Shown piece by piece: positions 32,152 to 43,298 of a DNA stretch of 64,000 nt. Every line of letters begins with the position of its first letter. The stretch's first letter is position 1. Source of the DNA: Zelonia costaricensis. Its lineage: Eukaryota; Euglenozoa; Kinetoplastea; Trypanosomatida; Trypanosomatidae. The translations under genes were made by a program, and so were the position numbers. The stretch is taken from the NCBI GenBank assembly GCA_030849075.1, contig JASAOO010003533.1, forward strand, positions 34,459-98,458, given 5' to 3'. The notes below the pieces were generated by a model. That model ran no database searches. It saw nothing but the letters and a program-made list of their open reading frames with translations, and had not been told where the DNA came from.

Positions 32152-33770
32152 ATGATCGGCCCCAACGAAAGCAGCAATGCCGACCGCTTGGAGTACCTGT
32201 ACCTCAACCTGGTCGGCCAGATGGTGCTGATCCACACCGTCGACGGCGCCCTGTGCGAGGGCCTCTTCGTGTCCCGCACCGACGCGGATGTTCCGTCGGA
32301 CGAGGCAGGCGTCTTCATCTCCTTTCCGCGCAACTTGCCGTCGAAGGTGCACAACGCGCTGGACGCCTCCGAGTTCTCAGAGGACACGCGACTCTTCCGC
32401 TACGAGGACATCATGATGATGGAGGCCAAGACGATGAAGCTGCGTACCGAGACGCCTGGCGCCGGCCACGTCTACGCGTACCGCGGCGACCACGACCTCA
32501 AGACTCTTGACTGGGCCGCCGAGGGTGCCGACGAGTTGCTCGAGGCGGACAGCCACGTGACCGGGCAGTGGGATCAGTTCAAGGCAAACGAGCGGTTCGG
32601 TGTGGCGTCGACGTACCGCGAGGAGCTGTACACCACAAAGCTGGATGAGTCGAAGCTCAGCAAGGAGCAGATCGCCTACGCCGAGCGCACCGCGAAGGAG
32701 ATCGAGGGCTCCGGCACGCGCAACCTGCAGCACCGGCTGGAGCGCGCGGACGTGGCGGCCGAGTACGTCGACGAGGGCACCATGTTCTCCGACGTCACCC
32801 GCGACGCACGCGGCAACAAGCGCAACGCGCAGGCCACGCGCAAGGAGGCGGCGGCGGCGGCCACGGCCGCAGCAGCGGCCGCAGCGGCAAGCAACGCAGC
32901 GCCCGCGGCCCCGCCTGCGCCTGCGCCTGCCGCGGCGCCCGCTCCCAACACTGCCGCCGGCCGCAGCGCCGCGCGTCAGGCCGCCGCTGCGCCGCCGCCG
33001 CCACCGCCGGAGGAGCCCGCGGCACCGCCTGCACCCCCGGCCGCCCCCACCGTTGCGGTTCAGCCGCCGCCGCCGCAGCAGCAGCAGCAGCAGCAACCTC
33101 AGCCGCAGCCTCCCCAGCAGCAGGCGCCGCCACCACCGCCGCCGCCGCCGCAGCAGCAGCAGCAGCCGGTTCAACAGCAGCAGCAGCAAGGTAAGGGCGT
33201 GTACAGCCCGAACCCGTCTGCGACCCCTTTCGTGCCGCCGCTGAAGAGCTTCCTCGCCAACGTGGCCAACCTCGTCGCGTCGAACAACAACTGCTACGTG
33301 TGCCCCAACGACTGGCCGGGCGACATCGACTTCTACGATCGCGACGTGTCGCACTACTCTCGCACGGTGATGCCGATGCCGCCGCAGCAGCAGCACCAGA
33401 ACATGCACCACAAGTTCAACCAGCAGGGCATGAACCCAATGCAGGGCCGCGGCGGCCCGATGAACCACCACCAGCACCACAGCATGTCGCCGCACCCCAA
33501 CATGGGCTACAACGCCGGTGGCCCGATGGGCGGGCACATGGGCAACCCGCACGCCCAACCGCCACAGCAGCAGCAGCAGCAGCACCCGCAGTACATGGAT
33601 CCCGGCAGCAACGGTATGATGCAGCCCCCGCAGGGGCCCGGCCCCATGTCGGGGCCCTCGCCGGCTCGCATGCAGGGGCAGCGCACGTCGAAGACATCGC
33701 AGCCGCAGCAGCCCGTGCACACGGTGGCCCAGCCGATGCCGCCGCCACCGCAGCAGCAACAGCCGCCACC

Positions 33771-33805
<35 letters not shown>

Positions 33806-33975
33806 CGCCAGCGCAGATGATGAGCCAGCAGGTGCCGGCGATCGACAGCAACGGACCGCAGCAGGACCGCGGCGCGACGGGTGCGAAGAAGCTCCGCCGC
33901 GGCGGCATGGCCTCTGCTGCCCGCCAGGAGGGCGCGGAGGGCGGCGCGCAGGGTGGGAAGAAGGGCGGCAAGTAG
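32152..33975 (+). CDS. PBP1: PBP1/ataxin-2 homologue
   Basis: The protein has 607 residues. An Lsm-like domain spans about 10-85 (LVGQMVLIHTVDGALCEGLF). It is followed by an LsmAD segment at about 141-167 (FKANERFGVASTYREELYTT), the diagnostic pair of ataxin-2/PBP1. Residues 220-350 are A/P/Q-rich. A PAM2-like motif lies at 352-363 (SPNPSATPFVPP), expected to bind the MLLE domain of poly(A)-binding protein. The C-terminal 200 residues are rich in Q, P, M, H and G. In T. brucei PBP1 acts with MKT1 and LSM12 to stabilise and promote translation of bound mRNAs, and the homologue here probably does the same. The start is the ATG after a 22-base CA run. Confidence 0.92.
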
Positions 33976-34915
33976 GCGCGTGCAGCGACGTGACGAGACA
34001 ACGCCGCGGTGGAGCGTGCGCCGGTCAGCCCCGTCTATCCTGCCGACGTCGCATCGCCTGCCCTGCCTCCCATTCCTCGTCTTCCTTCTCTCGTCCCCCT
34101 CCCCCTCCCCTCCGTTAGACCTCCTTGTAGGCAGCCACAGCGCATCTCAGCCTTGCACGTGTACCCGCCTCCCGCCCCCCCCCCTGTGCGCGTCCCCCCC
34201 CCCTCCCTTGGGTTGCATAGGGCCGCCCAGCCACTGCTGGATAGAGCCCATCGTCAGCCGGACAACAACGTGCGTATGTGTATATGTTTCTACGTCAGCA
34301 CGCGTGTGTGTGTGTCTGTGTGTGTGCGTGTGTGCTGCAGGATCGCGTGCCACGCCGCATTCTCTTCTCCCCCCTGACTTCTCTGCCTCGATGTCTGCGT
34401 AGGCCTGTGTGTGCCTGTCTGTGTGTCTGTGTGTGTGTGTGTGTACAGGTGCACTCTTGAGGCCCCCTTCCTTCCTTCCTCCCCAGTGAAAAACTAAGCA
34501 CAGAAGAGGGCACACGGCGATCCACGCGTGGGGGGGGGGTGCCAGCGCACAAGCACGGCACGCTCACACGGCCCTGCACCTCCGACCCCCACCCCACCCC
34601 AACCTTCTCTGTGCCGTCTCCTCTCCTCCCTGGCAGGTGTGTGTGCTTCGATGCGTCTGGACGGCGGGGGGAGGGGAGCGCAGGGAAAGGACCGCGATGA
34701 GAAGACAAGCGTGGGTAGAGAAGCGCCGCAGCGACCTCGATCTCCACGGTAGCGCGCAGGTCCCGCACGGCGTCGGCCCTCCTCGGCGGTGTCTCTGCCG
34801 CCCCTCCCCCCACCCGCCCGCCCGTCCTCCTCCCCTCGCCGTACTTTGGCGCCGTCTCCTCTCTCCTACTCTAATCCATGCTTCTTTTACTAAGCTTGCG
34901 GGACCGCGCTGCGTC

Positions 34916-34920
<5 letters not shown>

Positions 34921-34949
<29 letters not shown>
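34921..34949 (+). repeat. (GT)n microsatellite
   Basis: This is a GT run of about 29 bases continuing into imperfect GTCTGTGT repeats, within the long PBP1 3' flank. Confidence 0.9.
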
Positions 34950-34952
<3 letters not shown>

Positions 34953-36201
34953 CTGTGTGCGTCTGTGTCTGTCGATAAGTGGCGCTCTCTCGTGTGTGAC
35001 GGCGTGGGCGTATTGATGTGTTGCCGGAGCGCTGCGGGGGGAGGCGGCGGGTCGAAGTCCCCCTCTCCCCCTCCCCCACCCACCTGCGCCCTCTCCTCCC
35101 ATCCTCCGTCTTGCGAAACTCTCTAGGGGTGGAAGCGGCGGTGGTTGATTTAACTGAAGGCAAGCCGACTTGCGCTTCTGTGTGCGCCGATATGTGTGTC
35201 ATCAAGGGCTGCGATGCCGGCCCAGCTGGGGAGCGCACCCCACGTACACCCCACCATGAAGCTCCCTCACCCTCACCCCCAACTCCTCCGCTGTGTGAGG
35301 GAAGAGGAGTGCGGGGTGGGGGGCGGAGAGAGGATTGAGGCTTAGGGAAGAGAACAAGCAGCAGACATGAAAGCAGAGGAGCGTGGCGCGGCGCCGAGCA
35401 GGCATTGGCGCCGGTGCACGAGGTGAGAGAAGAGCTCGACAAGGGTGAGAAGGGGTGTGTGGAAGTGGTGTGGATGGGAGGAGCCGGTTGCCGTTGCCGA
35501 GAAGGGATGCGGCCGCAGCGTATGGCCGCGTGCGACGCCTGACGCGTTCTTCGCTTCAACCAGGAGGAGAAGGGGAAGACGGGGATTGTGCAGTCGGGCT
35601 GTGGATGCACCACCACCCTTGGCTTCCTCTTTTGGGGGCCGCGGCGCCTACATCCCCTGCCCCGTACTCCATCAGCGACACGCCCACGACGCTGGACCGC
35701 GAACGGCGCCGTCGTACTGACGACTGCTGAACGCGGACCTCTTTCCCTCCTCCCCCCTCCCCTCCCTTTTCTCTGTCAGCGCATGCTGCGCCTACTACGG
35801 TGCGGCTGCGGAGAGAACGCCGCCGAGGTGTGCCGTGCGTGGCCGCCGCGATGCATCAGCCCAACGCACTCGCGGCGGTCCGTGTGGGCACGCGGGCCGC
35901 TTGCCTACAGCAGAAGTCGGGCTTCCTCTCCACACCAGCGCGGTCTTGCCCGTAGCTTGAATGAGGGGGGGGCGGGGCAAGACATCGGTGAGCGTCTCCG
36001 TCCTCGCCCAACGGGGGTCGGCGCGCGTCCCGCCGCGTCGCCCCAGCTCGACACCGCCCCACCCCCTTTCTCATGCTAGTGCTTGTTCCACGTGTCCTCA
36101 CTCGCTCGCCGCCACGCTACTGCCCGCCCGCACCCCATCACGCGGCACTGCACCACAGGTCCCTCCGCGCGCACATTGTCACAAGAGGCACACACAAGCA
36201 C

Positions 36202-36206
<5 letters not shown>

Positions 36207-36235
<29 letters not shown>
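36207..36235 (+). repeat. (CA)n microsatellite before the small ORF
   Basis: This is a pure CA run preceded by imperfect CA repeats from 36189. It lies about 90 bases before the ATG of the small ORF at 36324. Confidence 0.9.
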
Positions 36236-36242
<7 letters not shown>

Positions 36243-36323
36243 TTACAGAGGCGTTCACCCCCTCCCCCCCCTTCTCTGGATACATCTCCACCGCCGCTGA
36301 ACATACCCGCTTCCGCGCCGATC

Positions 36324-36539
36324 ATGCCGCGCGCGGGGGCCGCCGCGCTCTCGTCCCCGCCAACACCTGCGCCGTCGCAGTACCTCGCAGAGGTGGACGG
36401 CAGCAGTGTCGAGTGGGGTCAGGACGATGCGTGCGAGACGCCACGCTACGTGCCTTGCCGTGCCAGCTACGCGCTCGCCGCCACGGCCTTCCTGCTCGAG
36501 CTGGATGCGGCGGGTGACGAAGCGGAGGAGACTAGGTGA
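36324..36539 (+). CDS. Possible small protein, 71 residues
   Basis: The frame is open further upstream, but the ATG at 36324 is the first after the CA run. The protein starts MPRAGAAALSSPPTPAPSQ, then has an acidic middle (SSVEWGQDDACETPRY), a short hydrophobic stretch (YALAATAFLLELDAAGDE) and a charged end. Codons are GC3-biased like the large genes. The CA run upstream and GT run near 37118 downstream give the same flanking pattern as the confident genes. I recognise no family. It could still be chance; conservation across species would decide. Confidence 0.45.
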   Translation: MPRAGAAALSSPPTPAPSQYLAEVDGSSVEWGQDDACETPRYVPCRASYALAATAFLLELDAAGDEAEETR

Positions 36540-37516
36540 AGCTCCGAGAAGCGGGTCAGCGGCCTGCACAGTCTCTTCGCTTGCTTGCGGGGAAGGAGAA
36601 GAGGTGCGTGCATCGCTTGGGTGTGCGGAGATGCTGCTGCACGCTTCCGCTTCTGCGTGGGCACTGGCGAGCGCGCCGCACCGGTTGATAGCGGGCATGT
36701 CATGTGATGGCGTGTAGGAGTTGAGCCGGGCTGTTGAGGGTCAACCTGTCCTCACGGCTATGGCGGCAGCAGCAGCAGCCGGCGCAACATCAGCGATGTG
36801 GCAAATGTGTCGCCGAGCTTTGTAAAGGTTTGGGAGTTTCCGCATTGGCTTTGCCGATGCGTCTGCTTGCGTCACCGCACACCTGTGACTCACACAACGG
36901 ACAGTCGACGTGGAAGAAGCGCAGTGCACCCAGTAATGTGCTTCCGCTCCTCCCACTCCCCGCACCTCTCTCCTCTAAAACACAGTGCGCCGCAACGGGG
37001 GTGGGGGGTGGCATGACTTGGGCTGCGGCGGGTACCGCTTGCACCCACCGCGACTGTGTGCCCTTCAGCCGCCATCACTGTGAGGAGACGCGTTTGATCC
37101 CTGCCACAAACCTGTGTGTGTGTGTGCTCGTGCGTGGCTCCTGCCGCCTCACTCACGCGCCGACGTCTTCAGCGCGCTTCACTCCTGCTTCTCCCGTCTC
37201 CCCCTCTCGTATCACACACACACACACACACTGACGCTGCGTCACACACGTGCGCGGTTCTCGCTCTCTGGACGCGGCAACTTGACACATTGCACGACCT
37301 CCACGCAGACCTCGCTTTCCCGCTCCGCACCTCCTCCCCCCTACCCCCACCTTCCCCATCCACCACTGTCCGCCGACTCTGTCCGCAGCACTACCCGCAC
37401 ACACGCACGCTGCTCGAGCGCACGCCTCGGCCTCGACTCCTTCAAACCGGGCGAGGGGAACAACGGCGCTCTTCGCCTTCACAAATCCCTCCTTCTTTTC
37501 TCTCAGCACGCCTGCG
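36540..37516. other. Intergenic, 977 bp
   Basis: No gene is seen. It holds a GT run near 37118-37128, a CA run near 37213-37231, and the polypyrimidine tract of the next gene. Confidence 0.65.
37486..37506 (+). promoter_or_regulatory. Predicted spliced-leader acceptor for the gene at 37517
   Basis: The tract TCCCTCCTTCTTTTCTCTC ends in the AG at 37505-37506, only 10 nt before the ATG. Confidence 0.65.
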
Positions 37517-38770
37517 ATGGCGGAGCCGACGCGTTCTCGCTGCGCACTCGCCGACAAGCCGCACCACGTCGCGATACCCGAGGAGGACTGGAGGGACCTG
37601 ACGCGTAGGAAGTGCCTCCACGTGTTTCCACAGAAGTACGGTGTATGTGGAAAGGAGGTATTCCGGCAGGTGCAACGCGGTGATCTCGACAACCGCACGT
37701 TCCAGGTTACCCATCTCTGCCCCTTGTACCTGTCCCATACCGAGTTGACGGCTGACAGCGAGGTGCTGAAGCGCATCTGCGCCGAGCGAAACCTCTCTTG
37801 GGCACACGTAGAACATTCCCGTAGAAATTTCAAGTTTCGTGAAGCTGAGAGGGCTCGCGGCGCCAGTGCGGCCCGCATCGACAGCGTGACTTGTGGGCCA
37901 CCGCTTGACACGGGCAGTGCGCTGGCGCGTGTGTGCGCGGCGCGCGCGACGGCGTGCTTTGGGCTGCACCTTCTCACCACCCTGCAGGCGGAAGGGGACG
38001 CGGCGATGTCCACCGCCCTGCCGGACGCGGCAATGCGAGCGCGTCTGTTGCGGTTGCCCCTCCCGTCGCTTCATCAGCTCATTTGTGACCTGTGCGAGGT
38101 GCGGCAGGCGTGGGTGCGTGATCTGCTCGGCCCCAGCGCCCACGCCGCACTCGACGTTGCGGCGCTCACGACGCGAGAGGCCACAAACGCCCTCCTCTTC
38201 CACATTTGCCTCTGGCAGCGCCGCTACCCGCTGGAGCTGCTGTCCGCGGTGCTGACCTTCTACGAGGAGCATCGCGCCCTCTTCCCCGAGACGGAAGCCG
38301 GCCCGCCGGTGCCCTACCAGCTGGAGGCTCTGATGGAAGAGGTGTGTGAGCAGCAGTACGCCGACCTGAGCAGGATCCCGGGCCTCGTGCGGTGTGACGT
38401 CCTCATGACGTACCCTCGCGCACCCTATGACGAGCAGCACGAGCTGATGCGCCGAGTGGCGGCGGCCACTGCTGCGCACGCCGACGCAGACGACGGCGCT
38501 GACGGCGCCCTCACCCGCCACTCCCGCACCCCGGTTGACCCGCGCGTGCTGCTCGACGGGTTTGTGCTGCCGTGCGCACCGGGGTCTGCGGTGCCGCCGC
38601 GCTTCAGCACGCGGCTCTCCACCGCGGCCTACCACGAACTACGCCGCGCCTTCGAGCGTCACAAGCGCGATGGGGTGCGGCGCTTTCTCACAATGGACTA
38701 CGGCGCGGGGCCGCGATTGGCAGACGCGACCCCGCCACCGGCGCGATCGGCGCTCGTTGACGAACGCTAG
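37517..38770 (+). CDS. Orphan protein, 417 residues
   Basis: I do not recognise this protein. Residues 1-120 are basic and rich in C, H and R (for example RRKCLHVFPQKYGVCGKEVF), with codon use less GC3-biased than the rest. Residues 120-300 are helical and leucine-rich, including LLRLPLPSLHQLICDLCEV and LLFHICLWQRRYPLELLSAV. Residues 315-340 are an alanine/aspartate-rich linker. The end (about 370-395) has the motif YHELRRAFERHKRDGVRRFL. Scattered cysteines and histidines in the N-terminal part do not form a spacing I can call a zinc finger. A clear acceptor 10 nt upstream supports the start. Confidence 0.8.
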   Translation: MAEPTRSRCALADKPHHVAIPEEDWRDLTRRKCLHVFPQKYGVCGKEVFRQVQRGDLDNRTFQVTHLCPLYLSHTELTADSEVLKRICAERNLSWAHVEHSRRNFKFREAERARGASAARIDSVTCGPPLDTGSALARVCAARATACFGLHLLTTLQAEGDAAMSTALPDAAMRARLLRLPLPSLHQLICDLCEVRQAWVRDLLGPSAHAALDVAALTTREATNALLFHICLWQRRYPLELLSAVLTFYEEHRALFPETEAGPPVPYQLEALMEEVCEQQYADLSRIPGLVRCDVLMTYPRAPYDEQHELMRRVAAATAAHADADDGADGALTRHSRTPVDPRVLLDGFVLPCAPGSAVPPRFSTRLSTAAYHELRRAFERHKRDGVRRFLTMDYGAGPRLADATPPPARSALVDER

Positions 38771-40168
38771 CTGACTCGTCTGCGTGCCTTGTCAGCGACT
38801 ATCGCCGCGGCTGGGACGAGTTCTGCTTCCTCCTCCTCCTCCCCCCGCCCCCCGCCGCTCCGTCAGCTTTTCATTGCCTGTTGTGTTCATGTTTGTTTAC
38901 CTGGTCCTGCACCCTCGCGCACTGTGCTCGGTGGCGGCGGTGTGTGCTGTCACCGTCATGCGCATGTCTTCCCTCTTTTTCTTTTGTTTTCCGCTGCTGC
39001 AACTCTCCTGCTGTCTCTTGGGCGTCCTCGGGCATGTCCCGGACTGCCGCTCCTGCTCACAGACCCTCAGACACACTCAGACACACACACACACACACAT
39101 ACACACTCACACACACTTTCCCTCTTTACTTTGGTGAGAGGGGGAGGGGGGACGAGGCGAGGGGAGCGGCTGGCGCTTCGCGTGTTTGCATCACTCTGTG
39201 AAACTCACGCCGACGTAGTTTCGTGCCCTCTTTCCGCTGCGCTGCTCTGCCTCGGTGCGTGTGTGTGCGTGTGTGGTTTCGCACTCGGTGACTCACTTCT
39301 CACGTTGATCAGCGGGAGACCCTCTCCCCCCACCTCGAGCCCTCCCGCAGTCCACTTTGCCGCTGCTCTGCAATAGACATTATCACAGATGCGTGGGGAG
39401 GCGCGGCAGACGCCCTCAACGCCCCCAGAAGAGACACTCAGACACACAGGAATCAGTCGAAGGCACGTCGCGCACACACACACACACACGCTGTGCGTGA
39501 ATGAAGTGAGTGGGAGTCTGCGCCGGCGGGCGGTACGCGCTGGCTTGCTGTTCCGACGAGGAGCAGGGGCAAGAAGCCGGAGGGGCCCACCTCCGGCGTA
39601 CTGACTTGATGGCTCCTCAATCCTCTTTCACCGGGTACGTATGTACTGAAGGGTGGTGACTGGAGGTGTGGTGCAGTGATCCGCAACTCGGTGCTCTGTT
39701 GTCCGTACGAGACCCCCCTGCACTCCCGCAGTGCTGTCGCGCGCGTCCTGTCCCCAACTCGCGCCGCCAGGCACGTGACCCATCACCCCACTTCTGTTCC
39801 CCCTCCGATTCTCCTGCTCTTCCCCTCCCACTCCTCGCGCCTCTTGCTCATCCACAAACACCCTTCCGCTGTGCCCCCCCCCCCGCACACACACACACAC
39901 GTTGGAAGAGCTCTGCTGCGTCCCCCCCCCCCTCCCCCCTCCCTCGTCACTTTTACCTTCTCCGACAGTACCAGTTTCCCTTGTCTTGTGTGTGTGTGCC
40001 CCAATCCCTTCCTCCCGTACGACTAGCGAACCACCTGCGTCGCAACCCCCACCACCCTCCCCCTGCCCGCCCGCCCGCCGCTTCAGCTGGGTGGCAGTCC
40101 TCCTCCTTCTCCTGCCATCCAGTCCCGTCCTCTCTCTCCCCCCTCGTCCACACTCGGCACCAGGAAAG
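38771..40168. other. Intergenic, 1.4 kb
   Basis: No gene is seen. CA-rich runs lie at 39068-39115, 39474-39490 and 39886-39901, with GT at 39257-39275 and near 39987. A C-rich run is at about 39872-39884. Confidence 0.65.
40122..40163 (+). promoter_or_regulatory. Predicted spliced-leader acceptor for the membrane-protein gene
   Basis: The C/T tract 40124-40149 is followed by the first AG at 40162-40163, leaving a 5' UTR of only 5 nt before the ATG at 40169. Confidence 0.6.
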
Positions 40169-40702
40169 ATGCAGGCCGTACTCACGCAGATCCACAAGGC
40201 CAATGTGAAGGCCCTTGTGTTGAGCCGCATGAACATCATCATGGTCGCCCTGGACGGTATCGCGATGATCATGCTCATCGTGACGTGGGCCGTGTCGGTG
40301 AAGAAGGAGGGCTCGAAGGTGCTGGCCCGCTATGCGGCGGGCATTATCGGCTTCATCCTGCTGGCCATATCGATGGTGCTCTCCATCCTTGTGCAGCGCC
40401 TGCAGCCCCGCCTGGCCCTCCTTTACGCGCACCAGGTGTTCGCCGTGCTGACGCTGATCCTTAGCGCGTTGAGCATGGGCATGAACGATGTCGTCGTGGA
40501 CCTGTGCAATCGAAAGGATCAACCCGAGAAGACGCAGTGCGGCTCGCACATCGCGGAGACGATCGCCGAGGTGATTGTGTGCGTGACCATGGTGGTCAGC
40601 TACGGTTCCACCCAGCAGCGCATCGTCACCTTCATTGACAAGGGCATCCTCGACGGCATCAAGGGCCGCTCCAACGCTGGCGGCATGACGCAGCTGCCCT
40701 AA
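40169..40702 (+). CDS. Four-helix membrane protein, unknown function
   Basis: The 177-residue protein has four hydrophobic segments at about 22-43, 54-76, 84-105 and 128-147. A loop between the third and fourth segments contains two cysteines (C113, C124), which could form a disulphide. The layout (short tails, 4 TM, Cys-containing larger loop) recalls small tetraspan families, but it lacks the CCG motif of tetraspanins and I see no claudin or MARVEL signature. The open frame extends upstream to 39902, but that part is poly-S/P low-complexity sequence; the ATG at 40169 is directly after a good acceptor. Confidence 0.82.
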   Translation: MQAVLTQIHKANVKALVLSRMNIIMVALDGIAMIMLIVTWAVSVKKEGSKVLARYAAGIIGFILLAISMVLSILVQRLQPRLALLYAHQVFAVLTLILSALSMGMNDVVVDLCNRKDQPEKTQCGSHIAETIAEVIVCVTMVVSYGSTQQRIVTFIDKGILDGIKGRSNAGGMTQLP

Positions 40703-42349
40703 TCTGCGTGATGCAATCAATACACAGGCACACACTCACACACACACACACACATACGCAGACACAAATACTCCTGTCCACGCGGATGTGTGGGTGAGCC
40801 CAGCCTGCGTCCGTCAGCCTCACTCTGCCTTCTCGCCCCCCAAAGCGGAGTGAGGCTGTGCAGGCCCGAGAGGCGCACAGGCGGAGAACAGAGAAGGCGA
40901 GGATCACGTGCATGTACGCGCGCGTGTGTGTGTGTGTGTGCAGGTGCTTGTGTGTAGTGCTCGGCGTGAGTGGGATCGCCGCCGGCAAGGGTGGCCGTGT
41001 GCCACCCGCACGTATCTTATCTTCCCTTTTCGCGTATTCAGTCGCTTTGTTGCCTCGCCCTCTTTGCGCTCGCGTGCCTTTGTGTGTTTGCACGGCTGGC
41101 GTCCCCTCCCCCCCCTCCCCTCCCTCCCCCCGCTCCCCGCCCCGCCCTGCCCCGCCCTTCTCCGCTTTCTGGCGTCGCTGTCACCATCGTCCTCGCGCCC
41201 ACCTGTGCGAATGTGTGTGTGTGTGTGTGTGAGGGGGGGGGACGGGGGACGCTTCGGAGTGCGTGTGTCTCGAGCTGCCGCGCCGTTTGGTTTGTGTTGT
41301 TTCGAGGCAGGGCTGCGTGGTCTCACTGTCCATCTTCTGCCCTTGTGCGTGCTGTATCACGGTGGCATCCCTCACCCTCCCCCCCCCCCGCTGTCCCACG
41401 CGTGGGGTTGGGTCCGGGGAGGGCCAGGAGATGAGGCACGTTGTTGCGTGTGTGTGCGTGCCTCTTGGCCTCACCGTGTGTAGGCGTGTGCAGGCGGTGG
41501 TGTAGAGTCGTGAAGCTAGTCCGGGAGGGAAGGCGGTTCTGCCGATGCACCGTCACACAGCTGACATCGACTGTTTTCGCTTTTTTACCTTTTCTCATCT
41601 TGCGCTGTGTATGTGTTTCCCTTCCTGTCACGTTGTGTCTGTTCTGTCTGATGTTTCTGATGTGGCTGACGAGGGTGATGAGCGTGTGGTGCACTTTCCG
41701 CACGGCTTGTATGTCTGCGTGGAAGTTACGCGATCCCGCCTCAGAAGCCCCCTCTCTCTCCCGCCCTCTCCCGCCTGCCGCCCCTCTCGCTCGCTACTTG
41801 TGTGCGATGGAAGGGTGGAAGGGGGGGATGGAGCAGCTGTCTGCGGCGCCGCACCCCTCGAAGAGTCGCAGTCCTCGTGCTGGTCGTGAGGGCCGGCTTA
41901 GTTCTGTTTCCCTGCCCGCTGATCTAGAAGCAACTCCCTGGTGTGTTGAAGCCTCTTCCTCAAACCCACCCATTCACCGCCGGCCTTTCCCCACGACGCA
42001 ACGACGCGAATCGCGCGTCCCCTCGGCGTCGCCGGCAAGCCCTCCCACGGGCCTGCGCACGCCGGTGCCATCCTTCCGTCGTCACACGTACCGCCTTGAG
42101 ACGGCGTGTGCGCCTTCTCCCCCTCCTTCGTGCGTGCATGTGCATGTGCATGTGCATGTGTGTGTGTGTGCTCGTGGCTTGTGCAGCAGCGGCGGCACCC
42201 CAGCCTGGTGGGCCGGCGGTGTGCCGCGCAACAGCCCACAGGCAGGTGGAGGAGGAGGTGAGGAGAGTCGGGTGTACGGCGGTTTTGGAGTCGATGGCGA
42301 CTGTGTTGGCTCCTGTCGCATTCTTCGTTATCACCGAAACCCACCCATC

Positions 42350-42380
<31 letters not shown>

Positions 42381-43298
42381 CAGCTGAAGTCGTACAGCGA
42401 CACTGCCGCCTCCCAAGCGAGGACGCGACCTCGCGAGCGGCAGAGGCTTCACGCCTCTGCACTCACCCACCTCGTCGCAACCTTCTGTGCGCCTTGTGTG
42501 TTTGTGTGTTCTTGCGTTCGCGCGCGCGTGTGTACGTGTGTGTATGTGTGTGTGTGTGTCTAAAGGCGAATTCTTGTGGTGCGCCGGCGGCTCTTGCTAC
42601 TCTCCTCCTCCTCCTCCTCTCTTTGGCGAAACGGCAGAAGAAGCAACAAGCAAACGGCTGAGCGCGTGGGAGGCCATGGCCCACGACCGCGGCACGGTCA
42701 TCGCGGGGGCCGCGCTGTGCTACTCGATGCAGCGCGGCTGTGCTTGGAATTACGAGCAACTCGGGCTCTGGAGGTGCTCTGCTGGTCGTGGCTGGGCCAG
42801 GTGGGGGGGGGGGGTTGAGGCCAACCGCGTCGCGAAGACGCGAGGTGCTTGGCTGTGTGCGGTACGACATGGCACCGTCTCCTTCCCCCCTCCCTCCCTC
42901 CCCTCCACCCACCCCCGCAGCCCACCCTTCTCCTCCTTTGCCACATCGCCCACTCGGGAACGGGTCGGGGCGGAGTGGAGCGCCAGGCGGATGTTGAACG
43001 GCCCACCCCCCTCCCCACCCGCCACGATGCGAGCGCCCCCCCCCTTTTCACCCTGCCCCTCCCCCCCTCTCCTCCCCCTACATGGGCGGCCAGTTCCCTC
43101 CGTTGCTCCTACTGCCGCTGACTCCAGTGGCTGCTGCAGCGTCTTTGGCTACTCCCGGTACTTGCGGACTTCGGCCAGCCCCTCGACTCCCATAGAAGAC
43201 CACACAAAGAGACAGAGACAGACAGTGACGAAGAACACACCCACACGCATACCGCACACCGCACACACTTGCAAGTGGGTAGGGTGTACTGCAGTGGC
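40703..43298. other. Large intergenic stretch, 2.6 kb
   Basis: No convincing gene is seen. Unusually, a CA-rich run (40728-40767) comes right after the stop codon. GT runs follow at 40923-40943, 41214-41232, about 42155-42170 and 42490-42560. A CA/TA run is at 42351-42380 and CA-rich sequence is near 43196-43270. A T-rich, lower-GC patch is at about 41570-41700. Confidence 0.6.
42351..42380 (+). repeat. Compound (CA)n(TA)n microsatellite
   Basis: A CA run (42351-42362) passes directly into a TA run (42363-42380). I noticed no other TA run of this length in the window. Confidence 0.9.

Larger units (their letters stand above)
33976..36323. other. Large intergenic stretch, 2.3 kb
   Basis: No convincing gene is seen. 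GT runs lie at about 34303-34335, 34410-34444 and 34921-34949; a CA run is at 36189-36235. Open frames inside are short and low-complexity. Confidence 0.6.

Noticed and set aside
39902..40168. N-terminal extension of the four-helix membrane protein
   Set aside because: Poly-P/S sequence derived from a polypyrimidine tract; a strong acceptor lies just before the ATG at 40169.
42676..42850. Short frame beginning MAHDRGTVIAGAALCYS
   Set aside because: It looks protein-like for about 40 codons, but then enters a poly-G tract and has no supporting homology; probably chance.
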